Shown one piece after another: positions 10,383 through 20,166 of a DNA stretch of 64,000 nt. The translations under genes were made by a program, and so were the position numbers. The stretch is from Allomyces macrogynus ATCC 38327. Lineage: Eukaryota; Blastocladiomycota; Blastocladiomycetes; Blastocladiales; Blastocladiaceae. Each line of letters begins with the position of its first letter. Position 1 is the first letter of the stretch. Under the pieces are notes generated by a model. That model was given only the letters and a program-made list of their open reading frames with translations. It did not search any database and was not told the DNA's origin. The stretch covers positions 2,051,333 through 2,115,332 of the forward strand of contig GG745328.1 in assembly GCA_000151295.1 (NCBI GenBank), written 5' to 3'.

Positions 10383-11814
10383 ATGCCGCGCCCGAAACTC
10401 TCCAAGCAGGATCAGGCGAGCAAGGCGCAACTTCTGGGCAGCGTCCCGAACCTTGCCGCTCAGGTTTGTCTCCCATCAATCCCGTTGATCTCGGATTCGC
10501 TTTACTAACAATATTGCTGGGTCAGTCGTACCCCAACACGCCGTGCCGCATCCCGACCCACCCGCGCGTCCACCTTGCCGCCGACTTGCAGTGCACGTCG
10601 CTCGCCTTCTCCTCGAACGGCCTTTACCTCGCCGTTGCCGCGCGGCCCTTTGCCACGAGCGTTGGCGTCGGCGTGCTCACCGACCGGCCCATTGTCAAGA
10701 TTGACGACTTGGTCGAGTCGGTCTTGACCGTCACGCTCATGGGGCCCGGCGACACCGTTCGTGCGCTAAGCTGGAACCCAGCATCGTCGGACCTGTTTGG
10801 TGTTGCGGACCGGTCGCTCGCGGTGTGGAATTTCCAAGGACCCGCGTCACGCTGCGAGCTGTTTCTGCACCCCGTCGGCGTCAAGGTATGTGCCGTATGG
10901 CCCGGGTCCGACGACGAGCACACGTACGTTTGAGCAAGAGCGGTAGTGGTGCTCTCCACCGTATCAATTGTGGAGAGGAAGCTGACATTCCGTGTATTAG
11001 GGTCATCTTGACTGGGAGCGACGATGGCGTCATTCGCAAGTGGACTGTCCCCACCAAGACGCGTCGGCCCGTGGAAGTAGTGACGACGCACACGGTGAAC
11101 GTCGCCTACCTCGCGTGGGACCACGACGGCAAGCGATTCTTTTCATGCGACGTGGCCGGTAACGCCATGGTGTAGCTCTACACGTTAGGCAAGATGGAGT
11201 GCATTAAAACCTTGGAGGGCGTTGCTGTACGTTTGGACCTTACATCATTCGCCTTCAAAATTAAGAGATCTGACGCGTTGGTGCTTGGAATGTAGGACGG
11301 GCCGCTCCACTTTGTCACAACGCTCGTCAAGTCGAAGCGCGTCGTTTACGTCTCCAAGGACCGCGTCCAGTTCTTCGACTACCTGTACCGCAAGACTGCC
11401 GACTTTGCCCTGCCGCCTGGCGATCGCATTTCGGGCAAACCGGCTGTCTCGTCGTGCTCGTCGCATGTCTTTGTCCCGACGACGCTTGGCACGATGTGCG
11501 TTTCCGGGCCGTTCCTTTTGCAAGCAACGGTTTATGGCCCAATGATAACCTAACCACCTGGCTCTCTGCGTAGCACCACGTTCACCACGACAGGATCACG
11601 GGCAGCGACACGCACATCAACGAATGGTGACGAGCGATCCTCTCCAGTCGTCGCCATGGCGTTCCACCCAGTCGATGAGAGCATGGCCGTCGCGGACCGT
11701 GGGGCCGTGACCATTTTGAACGCCGACCCAGCACCCACTGCTGCTAGTGCAAATCCCTTTGTGCCGCCATCACCTCGGTCTCGGGAAACTAGCGGTGAAG
11801 GACTCGAAGCTTGA
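10383..11814 (+). pseudogene. WD40-repeat-like beta-propeller protein, apparently broken
   Basis: Coding blocks spliced by introns at 10464-10525, 10924-11000, 11227-11295 and 11496-11593 give propeller-like blades such as 'VILTGSDDGVIRKWTV', 'VNVAYLAWDHDGKRFF', 'KRVVYVSKDRVQFFDYLY' and 'MITGSDTHINEW'. Two defects stand out. An in-frame TAG at 11173-11175 interrupts a blade ('GNAMV' stop 'LYTLGKMECIKTLEG'). A TGA at 11628-11630 follows 'THINEW', while a further blade ('VVAMAFHPVDESMAVADRG') continues in a different frame up to a stop at 11812. The only canonical splice that would remove the TAG is a 30-nt intron (11144-11173 region), shorter than any other here. It may be a recent pseudogene, a nonsense allele, or sequence error. 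The start at 10383 is provisional and the specific WD40 family is unknown. Confidence 0.55.
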
Positions 11815-11843
11815 TTCATTTGCAATACATGACTTTCTTTTCA

Positions 11844-13352
11844 TCAATACCGCCGCCTGGACCGGTCATCGCGGCCATCATCCCTCCGACTCCGGTGATC
11901 GCGCGACGAACGGTCTGCCGACGATCGTGGCCGGTCGCGCTCCCGATCATAAGATCGGTGCCGGTCGTCACGATCCCGGTCGTCATTTCTGCGCGCGGGG
12001 GGCGGCGAACGCGAGCAAGACTTACCCCGGCGTCGCGCCGGCGACGACCGCGACCGGGGTCTGCTCGACGCGACGCTCGGTTCCGCCGACAATGCAGGCG
12101 ACGCGCGCTCGCGTTCGTGCCGCGCACTCGCGAGCTCCCTGCCCCCACGCAAATCCGAATCGTGCTCAAACACCATGGCCGCATCCGGTGCGCCACTCGT
12201 CCCTGGCGCATCCTCGTCGCGGTACTGTGTGCGCCGCTGCAAGTGCGCAAACCCACCAAACCCGGCGCCCGCCCTCCGCCGCGCGGACGTCCAATCCCTG
12301 TGCAATTTCGCGACCGACTGCGAGAAATCCACCTTGATCCGACGATCATCGATCAACACATTGTTCATTTTCAGGTACGCAGCCTCGGCGGCCGCACGGT
12401 CGTCGTACTCGATGAACGCGTAGCACAGCGACTCGCCCGTGACCTTGTCGCGAATCACTTCGCAGCTGCCGAGGGTTCCGAACCGGCCGAAGATCAGGGC
12501 CAGGTCTTCGTCGCGCGTGACGGGGTTCAGTTTGCACACGAAGAGCACGTTTTCGGGTGGCTTGATTTCGGCAAAGGGGAGGTCGCCCATCATTTCGAGC
12601 GCCAGCGCGTGGGATGCGGCTTCGCGCGCGCGACGCTCGCGCTCGGCGATTTCGGGGTCGACGTCGTCGTCGATCACGTCGGCTTCGGTCAGGCGAACCG
12701 AGTCGAGGACATCCCGTGGCGGGTCGGGGGAGAGGTCGGGGACGACGAGGCGGGGTGGGTCGGGGAAGGGGTCGTCGAGGATGATCGTGTGCTTGATTCT
12801 AAACGAAGCGAATTAGGTCAGGTCGCTTGGCAAAGGAATGCAAGACAAGGTGCGCGGCCACACTCACCGAATGTCCTGGAACGGTCGGCCGTTCGCGTCC
12901 GCGTAGGCGTCATTGATTTTGTCGACGACATCAATCCCCTCGGCCACTTCGCCAAACACGACGCAGCGCGAATCGAGGAAATTGGCGTGGTCGGTCGTGG
13001 CAATCAACCACTGCGACCCGCACGCACCGGTGCCCGTCACGTCGTCGACCCCCGCGAGCGCCATTGACACAAGGCCTTTACGCGTGTGCTTGCGGCGCGG
13101 CATCGGGCTGTCGGCGGCAAAGTAAGGACTGGCGTCGTCGCCCGTCAGATGCCAAATGGACTCGCCGCCCTTGCCATTGGCGAGCGGGTCACCCGTCTGG
13201 ATCATGAGGTCGCGCTGGACATTGAAAAAGAGGTGAAAGTTGAAGTACTTGACTTTGCAGAGCTTGAGGAAATTGGTGGAGAGCTTGGGCGCCTCGTCGA
13301 CAAAGAGGTCAATGACAATGTCGCCGGCAGTGGTCTCAATGAGCACGCTCAT
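11844..13352 (-). CDS. PPIL4: Peptidyl-prolyl isomerase-like 4 (cyclophilin-RRM protein)
   Basis: Two exons (13352-12868 and 12798-11844, intron 69 nt) give 479 residues, close to the roughly 490 of animal PPIL4. Order of domains: a PPIL4-type cyclophilin domain at 1-160 ('[17 protein letters not shown]', '[13 protein letters not shown]', '[16 protein letters not shown]'); a linker with '[10 protein letters not shown]'; a highly conserved RRM at about 245-320 ('[17 protein letters not shown]', '[11 protein letters not shown]'); and an Arg/Ser/Asp-rich tail of about 130 residues. The last feature is typical of the fungal and plant members (Cyp6/Rct1 type), which link splicing and RNA polymerase II CTD regulation in the nucleus. 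The classical catalytic Arg of cyclophilin A is replaced (the block reads 'FHLFFNVQ'), as in other PPIL4 proteins, so isomerase activity may be weak. The frame extends upstream of the start but lacks family similarity there. Confidence 0.94.
12799..12867 (-). other. Intron of PPIL4
   Basis: GTGAGT donor, TTTAG acceptor, a CTGAC branch-like element, 69 nt. Splicing creates the conserved junction '[15 protein letters not shown]'. Confidence 0.85.
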
Positions 13353-13995
13353 GGTCGGGCGGGTGTTTGGGGTGAAGAAGTTTGCAGCAATCTTGCCCGA
13401 TGAAATGCTCCCAGTGGCGAGCGCAAGTCGCTGTGCTGGGCGCGCAGATGGTGGTCGGCCGCCGCGGCCCGGTGGCTGCATGTTGGTTCGCAACGGCGAG
13501 CTTGGCGGGTCAGTGAGGTGGTCTGACAGCAATCCACGTGCGTGATCAAATTGGGAGACGCGCGTGGTGCGAGACGTTCCCATCCACCCGCCCGCTCGCG
13601 TCGCGGCCGTGGCCAGTCAGCCTGCTGCCCACATGCGAGAGCACGCGACCCGGGCTTTTTTCGCGTGCCCCCGACCGCGACTGCTGCCCCTCCGCCCCGC
13701 CCGCGACCACCAACAACAGCGACCCCGACGCGGATCGTGCCTGCGAGCTTCCGTCCTTCGATTGCTGCCGCCGTCCGTACCTGCCTCTGGCCCCTGGTGC
13801 TGCAGCCCTCGCCGTTTTTTGCTCGGCAATTGCGCCTCCTGGTCGGACGGAGTGAGCCCCTCGTCGTTGATCAGTAGTGCCGTCCGTTGCTCGTCGCGCG
13901 AGATGCAACGAGTGGCCTTGACCCCTTGCTGACCCCGCATGTTCCCGGTCCTTGCGCGCGCGCCGTGTAGAGAACCTGCATGAGGATTTGACCAG
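13353..13995. promoter_or_regulatory. Divergent intergenic region, PPIL4 / beta-lactamase-like gene
   Basis: The two flanking genes point away from each other, so this 643-nt GC-rich stretch should carry both promoters and 5' UTRs. No TATA box was obvious. Confidence 0.4.
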
Positions 13996-16290
13996 ATGCC
14001 CGCCTCTACACCAACCAGACCTGGACCCGTTCGGGCACGTGTCAGTGTCGTGCGGTCATGGCCGCTCGCCACGCTTCTCGTCATCGCGGCCGCGCTCGTC
14101 GGCACGCTCTTGCCTGGCACCGTCTACGCCGGCGGGTCGACCGATCAGCTCGCGTCGGTCAGTTCCAAGTCGGTCGCGGTGTTTGTCGAAGACTTCGCGT
14201 CGCGGTATGTCGGGTCGACAATCCCGGGCCTCGCTGTAGCCGTGGTCAAGGACTCCAAGACGGTCTACTCTGGCGGGTTTGGCGTGGCCAATGTGGGCAC
14301 GCAGGAACCGATGCACGCCGACACACTCGTGCGCGTGGGCGGGATCTCGCAGCTCGTTACGGCGATCGCCGTCTTGCACCTGCGCGACAATGACCGGCTC
14401 GCGTCGCTCGACGAACCCGTCGAGTCGCTCGCGCCCGGGATCGTGCCGCCGTCGGCCAAGAACACGGGGATCGACCAGCCGCTGACCGTGCGGCACTTGC
14501 TTGCACACGTCTCGGGGCTCGAAGAAAAGGTATTGGGTGTGTATGCGCCGCGGCACCGTGCGGCAGGAAATACGTCGGCGATTCTCGGCGAGTTCCCAAA
14601 GGCCGTGCGTAACCCGGGCGTCGTGATTTCGCCCAACCACCACGCGTACGCGTTGCTCGGCCAGGTGGTCGCGAATGCCGCTGAGCAGCCGTACGACGAG
14701 TACGCGGTCGACAACATTCTCAAGCCGCTGAAAATGGACGCGTCCACGTTCCGCCCGTTTGATGCGCAGGACATGGTCATGAACGCGATTCTCGAGGGGA
14801 ACGGCGGGTCCGGGAAAAAGGGTAAAAAAGGATCGGGTAGTGCCAATGTTGCCATGGGCCACACCAAGCTCGGATCGGCCGCGTTTGTTTCCGCGCCGGA
14901 CCTCTACATGTCGTCACCCGCGGCGGGCGGGCTCGCAACCACAGCCTCGGATATGGCCCAGCTGCTCAAGATGGTCGTGAACGACGGGACGAATGGTGCC
15001 AAGATTCTGACCAAGGACTCGGCCAAGGAAATGCGCACGACGCAGGTGCGCAGCTACCCGGGCACGGCCGCTAGCCGCAAGGCGTCGAGCGGCGAGGACG
15101 GTGCTGCGCCGCCGCCTGTTCCGGGCGCTGCGCTCGGGTGGTTTGAGCACGGGTACACGAATGGCGTCCGCGTTTTGATGCACCCGGGCGACGTGCCGGG
15201 CTTTGCGTCGCTTGCCGTCGTGATCCCGTCAGACCGGCTCGGCGTGTTTTTGAGCATCAATGCCAACGACGGCCACCTGCGCATGCGGTTCGTCAACGAG
15301 TTTTTGCGCAAGTTTGGGCCCAAGTCCACCGGCACCGGGAGCGGCAGCGGTGGCAAGGGCTCGACACGTTTCTCGCGCCCGAACGCGATTTCCGTGCCCA
15401 ACCTCGCCGACTTTGCCAAGCACTACAAGCCAACGACGTCGGCCTACTTTTCATTCGAGTACCTCTTGTCGGTGCCCAACCAGATTTCGCTGTCGGTGAG
15501 CCCGACAGGCCAGTCGCTGCTGCTGACTGCGACGCCCATGAAGGCAGCCGATATGGCCGAGTCAACGTACGAGCTCGTTCCGACCGCCACAGCCACGGCG
15601 CTGGGTAAGGGTAACGCGCAAAAGTCGGGCACCGTGACGATCTTCACCGTGGTCCCACCCGCGGGCACCGAGGGTCCCTTCCCGCACCACTATGTCGCGA
15701 TGGTCCCTGGCGGGTCCGAGGTCAATGCGCCCCATTTCTATCTCATCACGAACCTGCTGGGCCATGGCGCCGTCATGTCGTACGAGCCAATCACCGCGAC
15801 CGAGTCGCTCGGGTACCTGACCAACCTGACGACCGCGTCGGGCGCACTGTTCGCCGTCTACTTGGTCCTGTGGATGCTCATGGGCGTCTACCGGGCGGCC
15901 AGAGGTACTGGTGTGGGCGATGACGGGTCAACCAAGCTGTCGCTGTCGCGGCTCAACCTCGCGCTCGCGCGGTCGACGCGGCTCGAGAACCTGACAGCGC
16001 TGACGTGTCTTGCCAATCTCGGGTTCCCGGGCCTTGTTGCGCTCGGTACTTGGAAGTCGGGTGGCATCTACGACCTGTTTGCGATGCCGCGGTTGCCGGC
16101 GGGCCTCCGTATTGTGTTCTTTTCAACGTTCCTCGTGCAGATCATGACGGTCGCGCTCGGCACGTATGTGGTCCAGGAAGGGTACAAGCACTCGAAACTG
16201 CAGGCCGTTACGGCGCTCCTCGTTGCCGTGGCCTCGCTCGCCATGTCGGTGGCGCATTTCCAAATGCATCTTTGGATTCTCCACGTATAG
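13996..16290 (+). CDS. Beta-lactamase-fold membrane protein, catalytically dead
   Basis: An intronless 764-residue frame from the ATG at 13996. A hydrophobic segment at about 23-44 is a signal anchor. Residues 60-430 follow the class C beta-lactamase / serine hydrolase (LACTB, ClbP, PBP4*) pattern: 'IPGLAVAVVKDSKTVYSGGFG', 'DRLASLDEPVESL', 'TVRHLLAHVSGL' and 'AYALLGQVVANAAEQPYDEY'. The SxxK motif, expected at 116-119, reads GISQ, so both the nucleophilic Ser and the general-base Lys are gone. The YxN motif reads SPN (212-214). The third motif HPG (396-398) is kept. After a C-terminal beta domain come about four membrane segments from residue 610 on ('FAVYLVLWMLMGVY', 'IVFFSTFLVQIMTVALGTYV', 'AVTALLVAVASLAMSVA'). 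The domain probably lies outside the cytosol. The function is unknown; it looks like a binding or sensing pseudoenzyme. Confidence 0.85.
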   Translation: MPASTPTRPGPVRARVSVVRSWPLATLLVIAAALVGTLLPGTVYAGGSTDQLASVSSKSVAVFVEDFASRYVGSTIPGLAVAVVKDSKTVYSGGFGVANVGTQEPMHADTLVRVGGISQLVTAIAVLHLRDNDRLASLDEPVESLAPGIVPPSAKNTGIDQPLTVRHLLAHVSGLEEKVLGVYAPRHRAAGNTSAILGEFPKAVRNPGVVISPNHHAYALLGQVVANAAEQPYDEYAVDNILKPLKMDASTFRPFDAQDMVMNAILEGNGGSGKKGKKGSGSANVAMGHTKLGSAAFVSAPDLYMSSPAAGGLATTASDMAQLLKMVVNDGTNGAKILTKDSAKEMRTTQVRSYPGTAASRKASSGEDGAAPPPVPGAALGWFEHGYTNGVRVLMHPGDVPGFASLAVVIPSDRLGVFLSINANDGHLRMRFVNEFLRKFGPKSTGTGSGSGGKGSTRFSRPNAISVPNLADFAKHYKPTTSAYFSFEYLLSVPNQISLSVSPTGQSLLLTATPMKAADMAESTYELVPTATATALGKGNAQKSGTVTIFTVVPPAGTEGPFPHHYVAMVPGGSEVNAPHFYLITNLLGHGAVMSYEPITATESLGYLTNLTTASGALFAVYLVLWMLMGVYRAARGTGVGDDGSTKLSLSRLNLALARSTRLENLTALTCLANLGFPGLVALGTWKSGGIYDLFAMPRLPAGLRIVFFSTFLVQIMTVALGTYVVQEGYKHSKLQAVTALLVAVASLAMSVAHFQMHLWILHV

Positions 16291-16599
16291 GGCGATTTTG
16301 TCCACCCGACCTGCTCGCGTCGTTGTACGTGGAGGTGGGTGGATGGGTGTCGGGGTGCGGATCAGTGGCGACTTGCACGCGGGGAGGGGTTGAATTGGAT
16401 TTTCTTTCTTCCGCAACGCACTCTCTTGGATTGTGTGGAAGGAGAGACGGTTTGAGACGATGAAGTGGTGGCGGTGATAGGTGACATCAAAGATGGACAA
16501 AACCGATTGGAATATCGGGTAATGCAAAGTCGAGATCCCCGGGGTGAGCAAGCAAGCACGCCTCTAACCAAATATCAAAAAGGACAAACACAGGCGACA
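16291..16599. terminator. Convergent 3' intergenic region
   Basis: 309 nt between two converging genes, so it holds both 3' UTRs and polyadenylation sites. It is somewhat less GC-rich than the flanking exons. No strong AATAAA was seen. Confidence 0.3.
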
Positions 16600-19326
16600 T
16601 CAAAACGCTCCCACCTGAGCCGCCGCAGACGCACTGCGGTGGCGGCTCGACTCGCGCGTCGGGTTCGACTCGACGCTCCGCTGACGCCGGTGGCGGCGCG
16701 GTTTCTCGTACACCTCCGTGTCGGTCCCGGCCAAGGCCTGTGGCACCGAGCCCGTCGACGCGAGCGATTCCGGTGGAGTCGGCAGTGCTGATGCCGACTT
16801 GGACCGCGACTTGGACGTCTTGGATGATGACGACTTGGACGCGCGGTCACGGTCGCGGTCGGTCTTGCTGCTGCTGCTCTTGGACTTGCCCGACGACGAC
16901 TTGCGCTTCTCCTTCTTGCTCGTCGGCTCGGACTTGCGCGAAGACCGCTTGGGCTTCTCGTCCGCTGAGCCCACATCGTCTTGGCTGTCATCGTCACGGA
17001 CCGACCGCACCTCGTCTTCGAGTCGCGACGGCTCGTCCTCGTCCGAATCGACCACGACGGGCCGCTCACGGGACCGCCGCCGCTTCGACGCCGACTTGCG
17101 CGATGCCACGGCCGAGTCGACGTCGCTGTCGCCTGCAACAGCGGCCGAGCGTGACGAGCTCTTGTGCTTGGACTTGGACGACTTCTTGCCCTTGCTGCTA
17201 CTGCTTTTGCCAGACTTGCTCTTGCTCTTGCGCTTGGCCTTGCGCCGCTCCTCCTCGGAATCGACCTCGTCCTCGTCCTCCTCATCCTCGTTGCCATCCA
17301 CCTCCTCGTGCTCACGCTCGCAACGACGGCGCGGCACTCGCAGCTCCACCTCCTCTACATCCTCGCCACCATCACTCGTCTCTTCGGCACGATCCCGTTC
17401 TCCCTGCAAACTCGGCCCCTCCGAATCCACCGTCCGCCGACGCCGCGTCTTACTGCTCGTACTCGACCTCCGCTTGCTCTTCCCCGTCGTCTTCGACGAC
17501 GTCGACTTGCGGTTCGCCTTTTTCGTATCGCCCGATGTCCGGCGCGAATGGCCCGCACTCGCATCTGACGTGGACCCACGACTACTCCCCTGATCCGTCG
17601 TACCATACGGCCGAATCGGCACCGGCGATGCCGTGCGCGACCCAACGGGCGACGCCGCATACGGCGCGTGGGCCACCGTGTACGGGTAGGGCATCGACGC
17701 AGCGCGCGTCGCGACGGGGCGGCGGATCACCGCGCCCAACACCAGATCATCATCGTCCGAATGGCCACCACCACCGCGGCGTGAATGCTGCGCGTTAGAT
17801 CCCGTGCGGTGCCGCGGCAGTGATCCGGCGGCCGACCCGCCCGCAGGCAAAGGTGCGCGACTGCTAACGCTCGACCGCGGCGTGTTATCGTTGGACGCGC
17901 GCGCGTACCCGTTCATATGGTAGGCCTTGCGCGTGCCGAGCGACCGTTCGCGCTCGCGGTGCAGTGCGTCCTTGGCCAAGTCGCCGCGCATCGATTTGAG
18001 GTACCCGTGGATCTTGGCGTCCTTGTCGGTGATGGGCCGGCCGAGAGCGCCGCCCGACGCGGTGCGACGGATTCGTGGGCCTGAACCCCATTCGTCCTCG
18101 TCGTCAGAAGAGAGAGAGGTCGTGGTGGAGACGTCCGACTCGGATTCTTCGTCGGAGGGTAGCTGCGCGGTCGTGTCCGGCTTGATGGTTTCGTCCTGTG
18201 GGCCCGCGGTCGCGGCCACGTTCATGTTGAGCGGGAGGTAGAACGGGGAGAAGGTCGACGAGGAGGTGGTAGCCGCAGCAGTCGGTCGTGGCGCGGCGAG
18301 TGGTGGCGGTGCGGGTGCGGAAGACGACGAGGACGGCATAAACAGCGACGTGCTCGCATTCGTCGATCCGGCGGGGGTCGTCGACCTGCTCGGCGTCGTA
18401 TACGCGTTGGTCGTCGCGGCGGGCGCCGGTTTGGGCGGGGACGGGGCCGCGTCGGTCCCGCTCGCCAGATGCCGCAGCAGACCAAGCTGCAGCGCAAAAG
18501 TCGGCGCCAAAGATCGACGCTTCAATCATTGGCGCAGCCGATTTGGACGCCGAGACCGAGGTCGAGACCGTGGAGGTCGCGGCGGGTTTCGGCTTGGGCG
18601 GTGGGGCCCGGCCCGAGTGACAGGAAGCGATCCTAGCGAGGTCAGTTGTGGCGGCGCGGGGGCATTTAGAGGGAGCCACCGCCGCCGCCGCTGCCGGTGT
18701 TGGCGCGTCAAATAGCGGGGCGCGCGACGACACCGACGCGTCGCGCGGCGGGATCGAGCGCGTCTGCATCGTGGGCCGCGCGCGTGCCGTAGGCAGCGGC
18801 TGTGTCGTGACGGGGCCTGCGAGAGAGAGAGAGTGGCGCGCGCGTCAGAAACAGTCTGCGCGCGCCGCGTCAATGGACAAGAGGAGCCATCAATGAACGC
18901 ACCGGCACTCGGTGCGGCGGCCGTGGCGGCGGCGCTGCTACGCCCGCTGCCACTGGAAGCAAGACCGCGGTTCAGCAGCTCGAACCACGCGAGCACGTCG
19001 TCGAACATGCCCGGAAGCGCGAGCGCATCGTGTGCCGGTGCTGCTGCCGGTGCTGCTGCCGCGGCCGCGGCCGTGGGCGGCGCACTCACGTCCGAGTAGG
19101 CCGTGACTTCAGACGGCAGCTTGAGGTCGAGAAATGGCTTGCCCGCATCGTCGGTCGGCGGCGCGGCACGCGAGCCAACGGGCGGCGGCAACGGCTTGTC
19201 GGGTCCCGGCAAGTAATCGTCCGGGTCGGTAGTCGGGTTCGACGAGGTTGGGCTTGTGGTGGTCGATGCCGACGCCGGTGCGGCCGCGTGCTTGGGGCGC
19301 TTCTTGCGCGAAAACAGCTTCTTCAT
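16600..19326 (-). CDS. Low-complexity Ser/Lys/Arg-rich protein, unknown function
   Basis: At least three exons. Exon 1 starts at 19326 (MKKLFSRKKRPKH) or possibly 19353 and ends at 18879. A 62-nt intron follows, then exon 2 from 18816. The last exon (18486-16600, acceptor GCTGCAG) continues in frame to the stop. The exon 2 donor is uncertain (GTCTCG near 18570 or GTGGCT near 18680); both keep the frame, and splicing is required because a TGA lies at 18526. One short ordered segment in exon 1, 'FDDVLAWFELLNRGL', may be a helix. The rest is Ser/Ala/Pro-rich, then strongly charged with many KSK, RKS and SSSK blocks and acidic runs, like nuclear SR-type or chromatin-associated disordered proteins. 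No domain was recognised and no function is proposed. Confidence 0.55.
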
Positions 19327-20166
19327 CGAGGCGCCTCCCGACGTGCAGAACATGGCGGATCGGCGGGCGCACGGCAGGTGCGGACGGGCTCGAGGGCGTG
19401 GATGGGGTCGGATACAGCGGCGGCAGCGGGTCGGGAGCGAGAAGCCCAGCAGGTGCGCGCGGCGGCGGGATGAAGTCTCGAGCGCCGCTGTTCACGGCGC
19501 GTCGTCGTGCAGCGTTCGGGTTCCGCGCGAGCAGCCGCGGTGATCCAGATCGTCTATAAGTAAGTCGTGGGGAGGAGGGGAGCGATGGCGTGCACCAAGT
19601 CGGCCGGTGTCGACTGAACAAAGCACCGCCGAGGACTGGCCGGCTGGTTGGGATGGCTGCGCCCCGTGGAGCAGGGACCGCGCCAAACTTCATCAAGAGA
19701 GCGTGACTGACGTGGCGCCGTGCAGCAAGCGCTGGCAAGTCCCTGCGCGAATGGATCCTTGCGGCGCTGCCAACATCGCGCGTTGTTTGTGGACAGCCGG
19801 CCGGTGCCCACATCGCCGAACACTGAAATGAAATGGAATCAAATTTTGGACGGACGGTAAGAATGGAACAGACGAGTGCGACTGTCAGCGACCAGCGAGA
19901 CGGTAGGTGCGGCACCGAAAGGAGACCACGCCAATGCACGTCGCTGCCGCTGATGCCCGAAACCACAAGCGCCCACGGAGTCAGAACCAAAGAACCAAAA
20001 ACAAAAAACGACAAGTTAGGCCCATGGCCCGCGCGGAACAAAACCAAAGCAACAAACGAAACTTCTCCACCCAAAGAGCATGCGCGCCCACGTCCTAAAT
20101 CGGCTCGCCCAAACAGCAGCGCGACCCGGCGTAACTTAACTCGACTTGACCTTGTTAATGGATTTC
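19327..20166. other. Intergenic, about 840 nt, no supported gene
   Basis: Lies between the start of the low-complexity gene and the stop of the Clr2-like gene, both minus strand. Frames here are short or shadow-like. The A-rich stretch near 19980-20090 is the least GC-rich part. Confidence 0.4.

Noticed and set aside
18486..18560. In-frame TGA at 18526 in the low-complexity gene as evidence of a pseudogene
   Set aside because: It lies inside a plausible intron ending at the GCTGCAG acceptor, and phase is kept on both sides.
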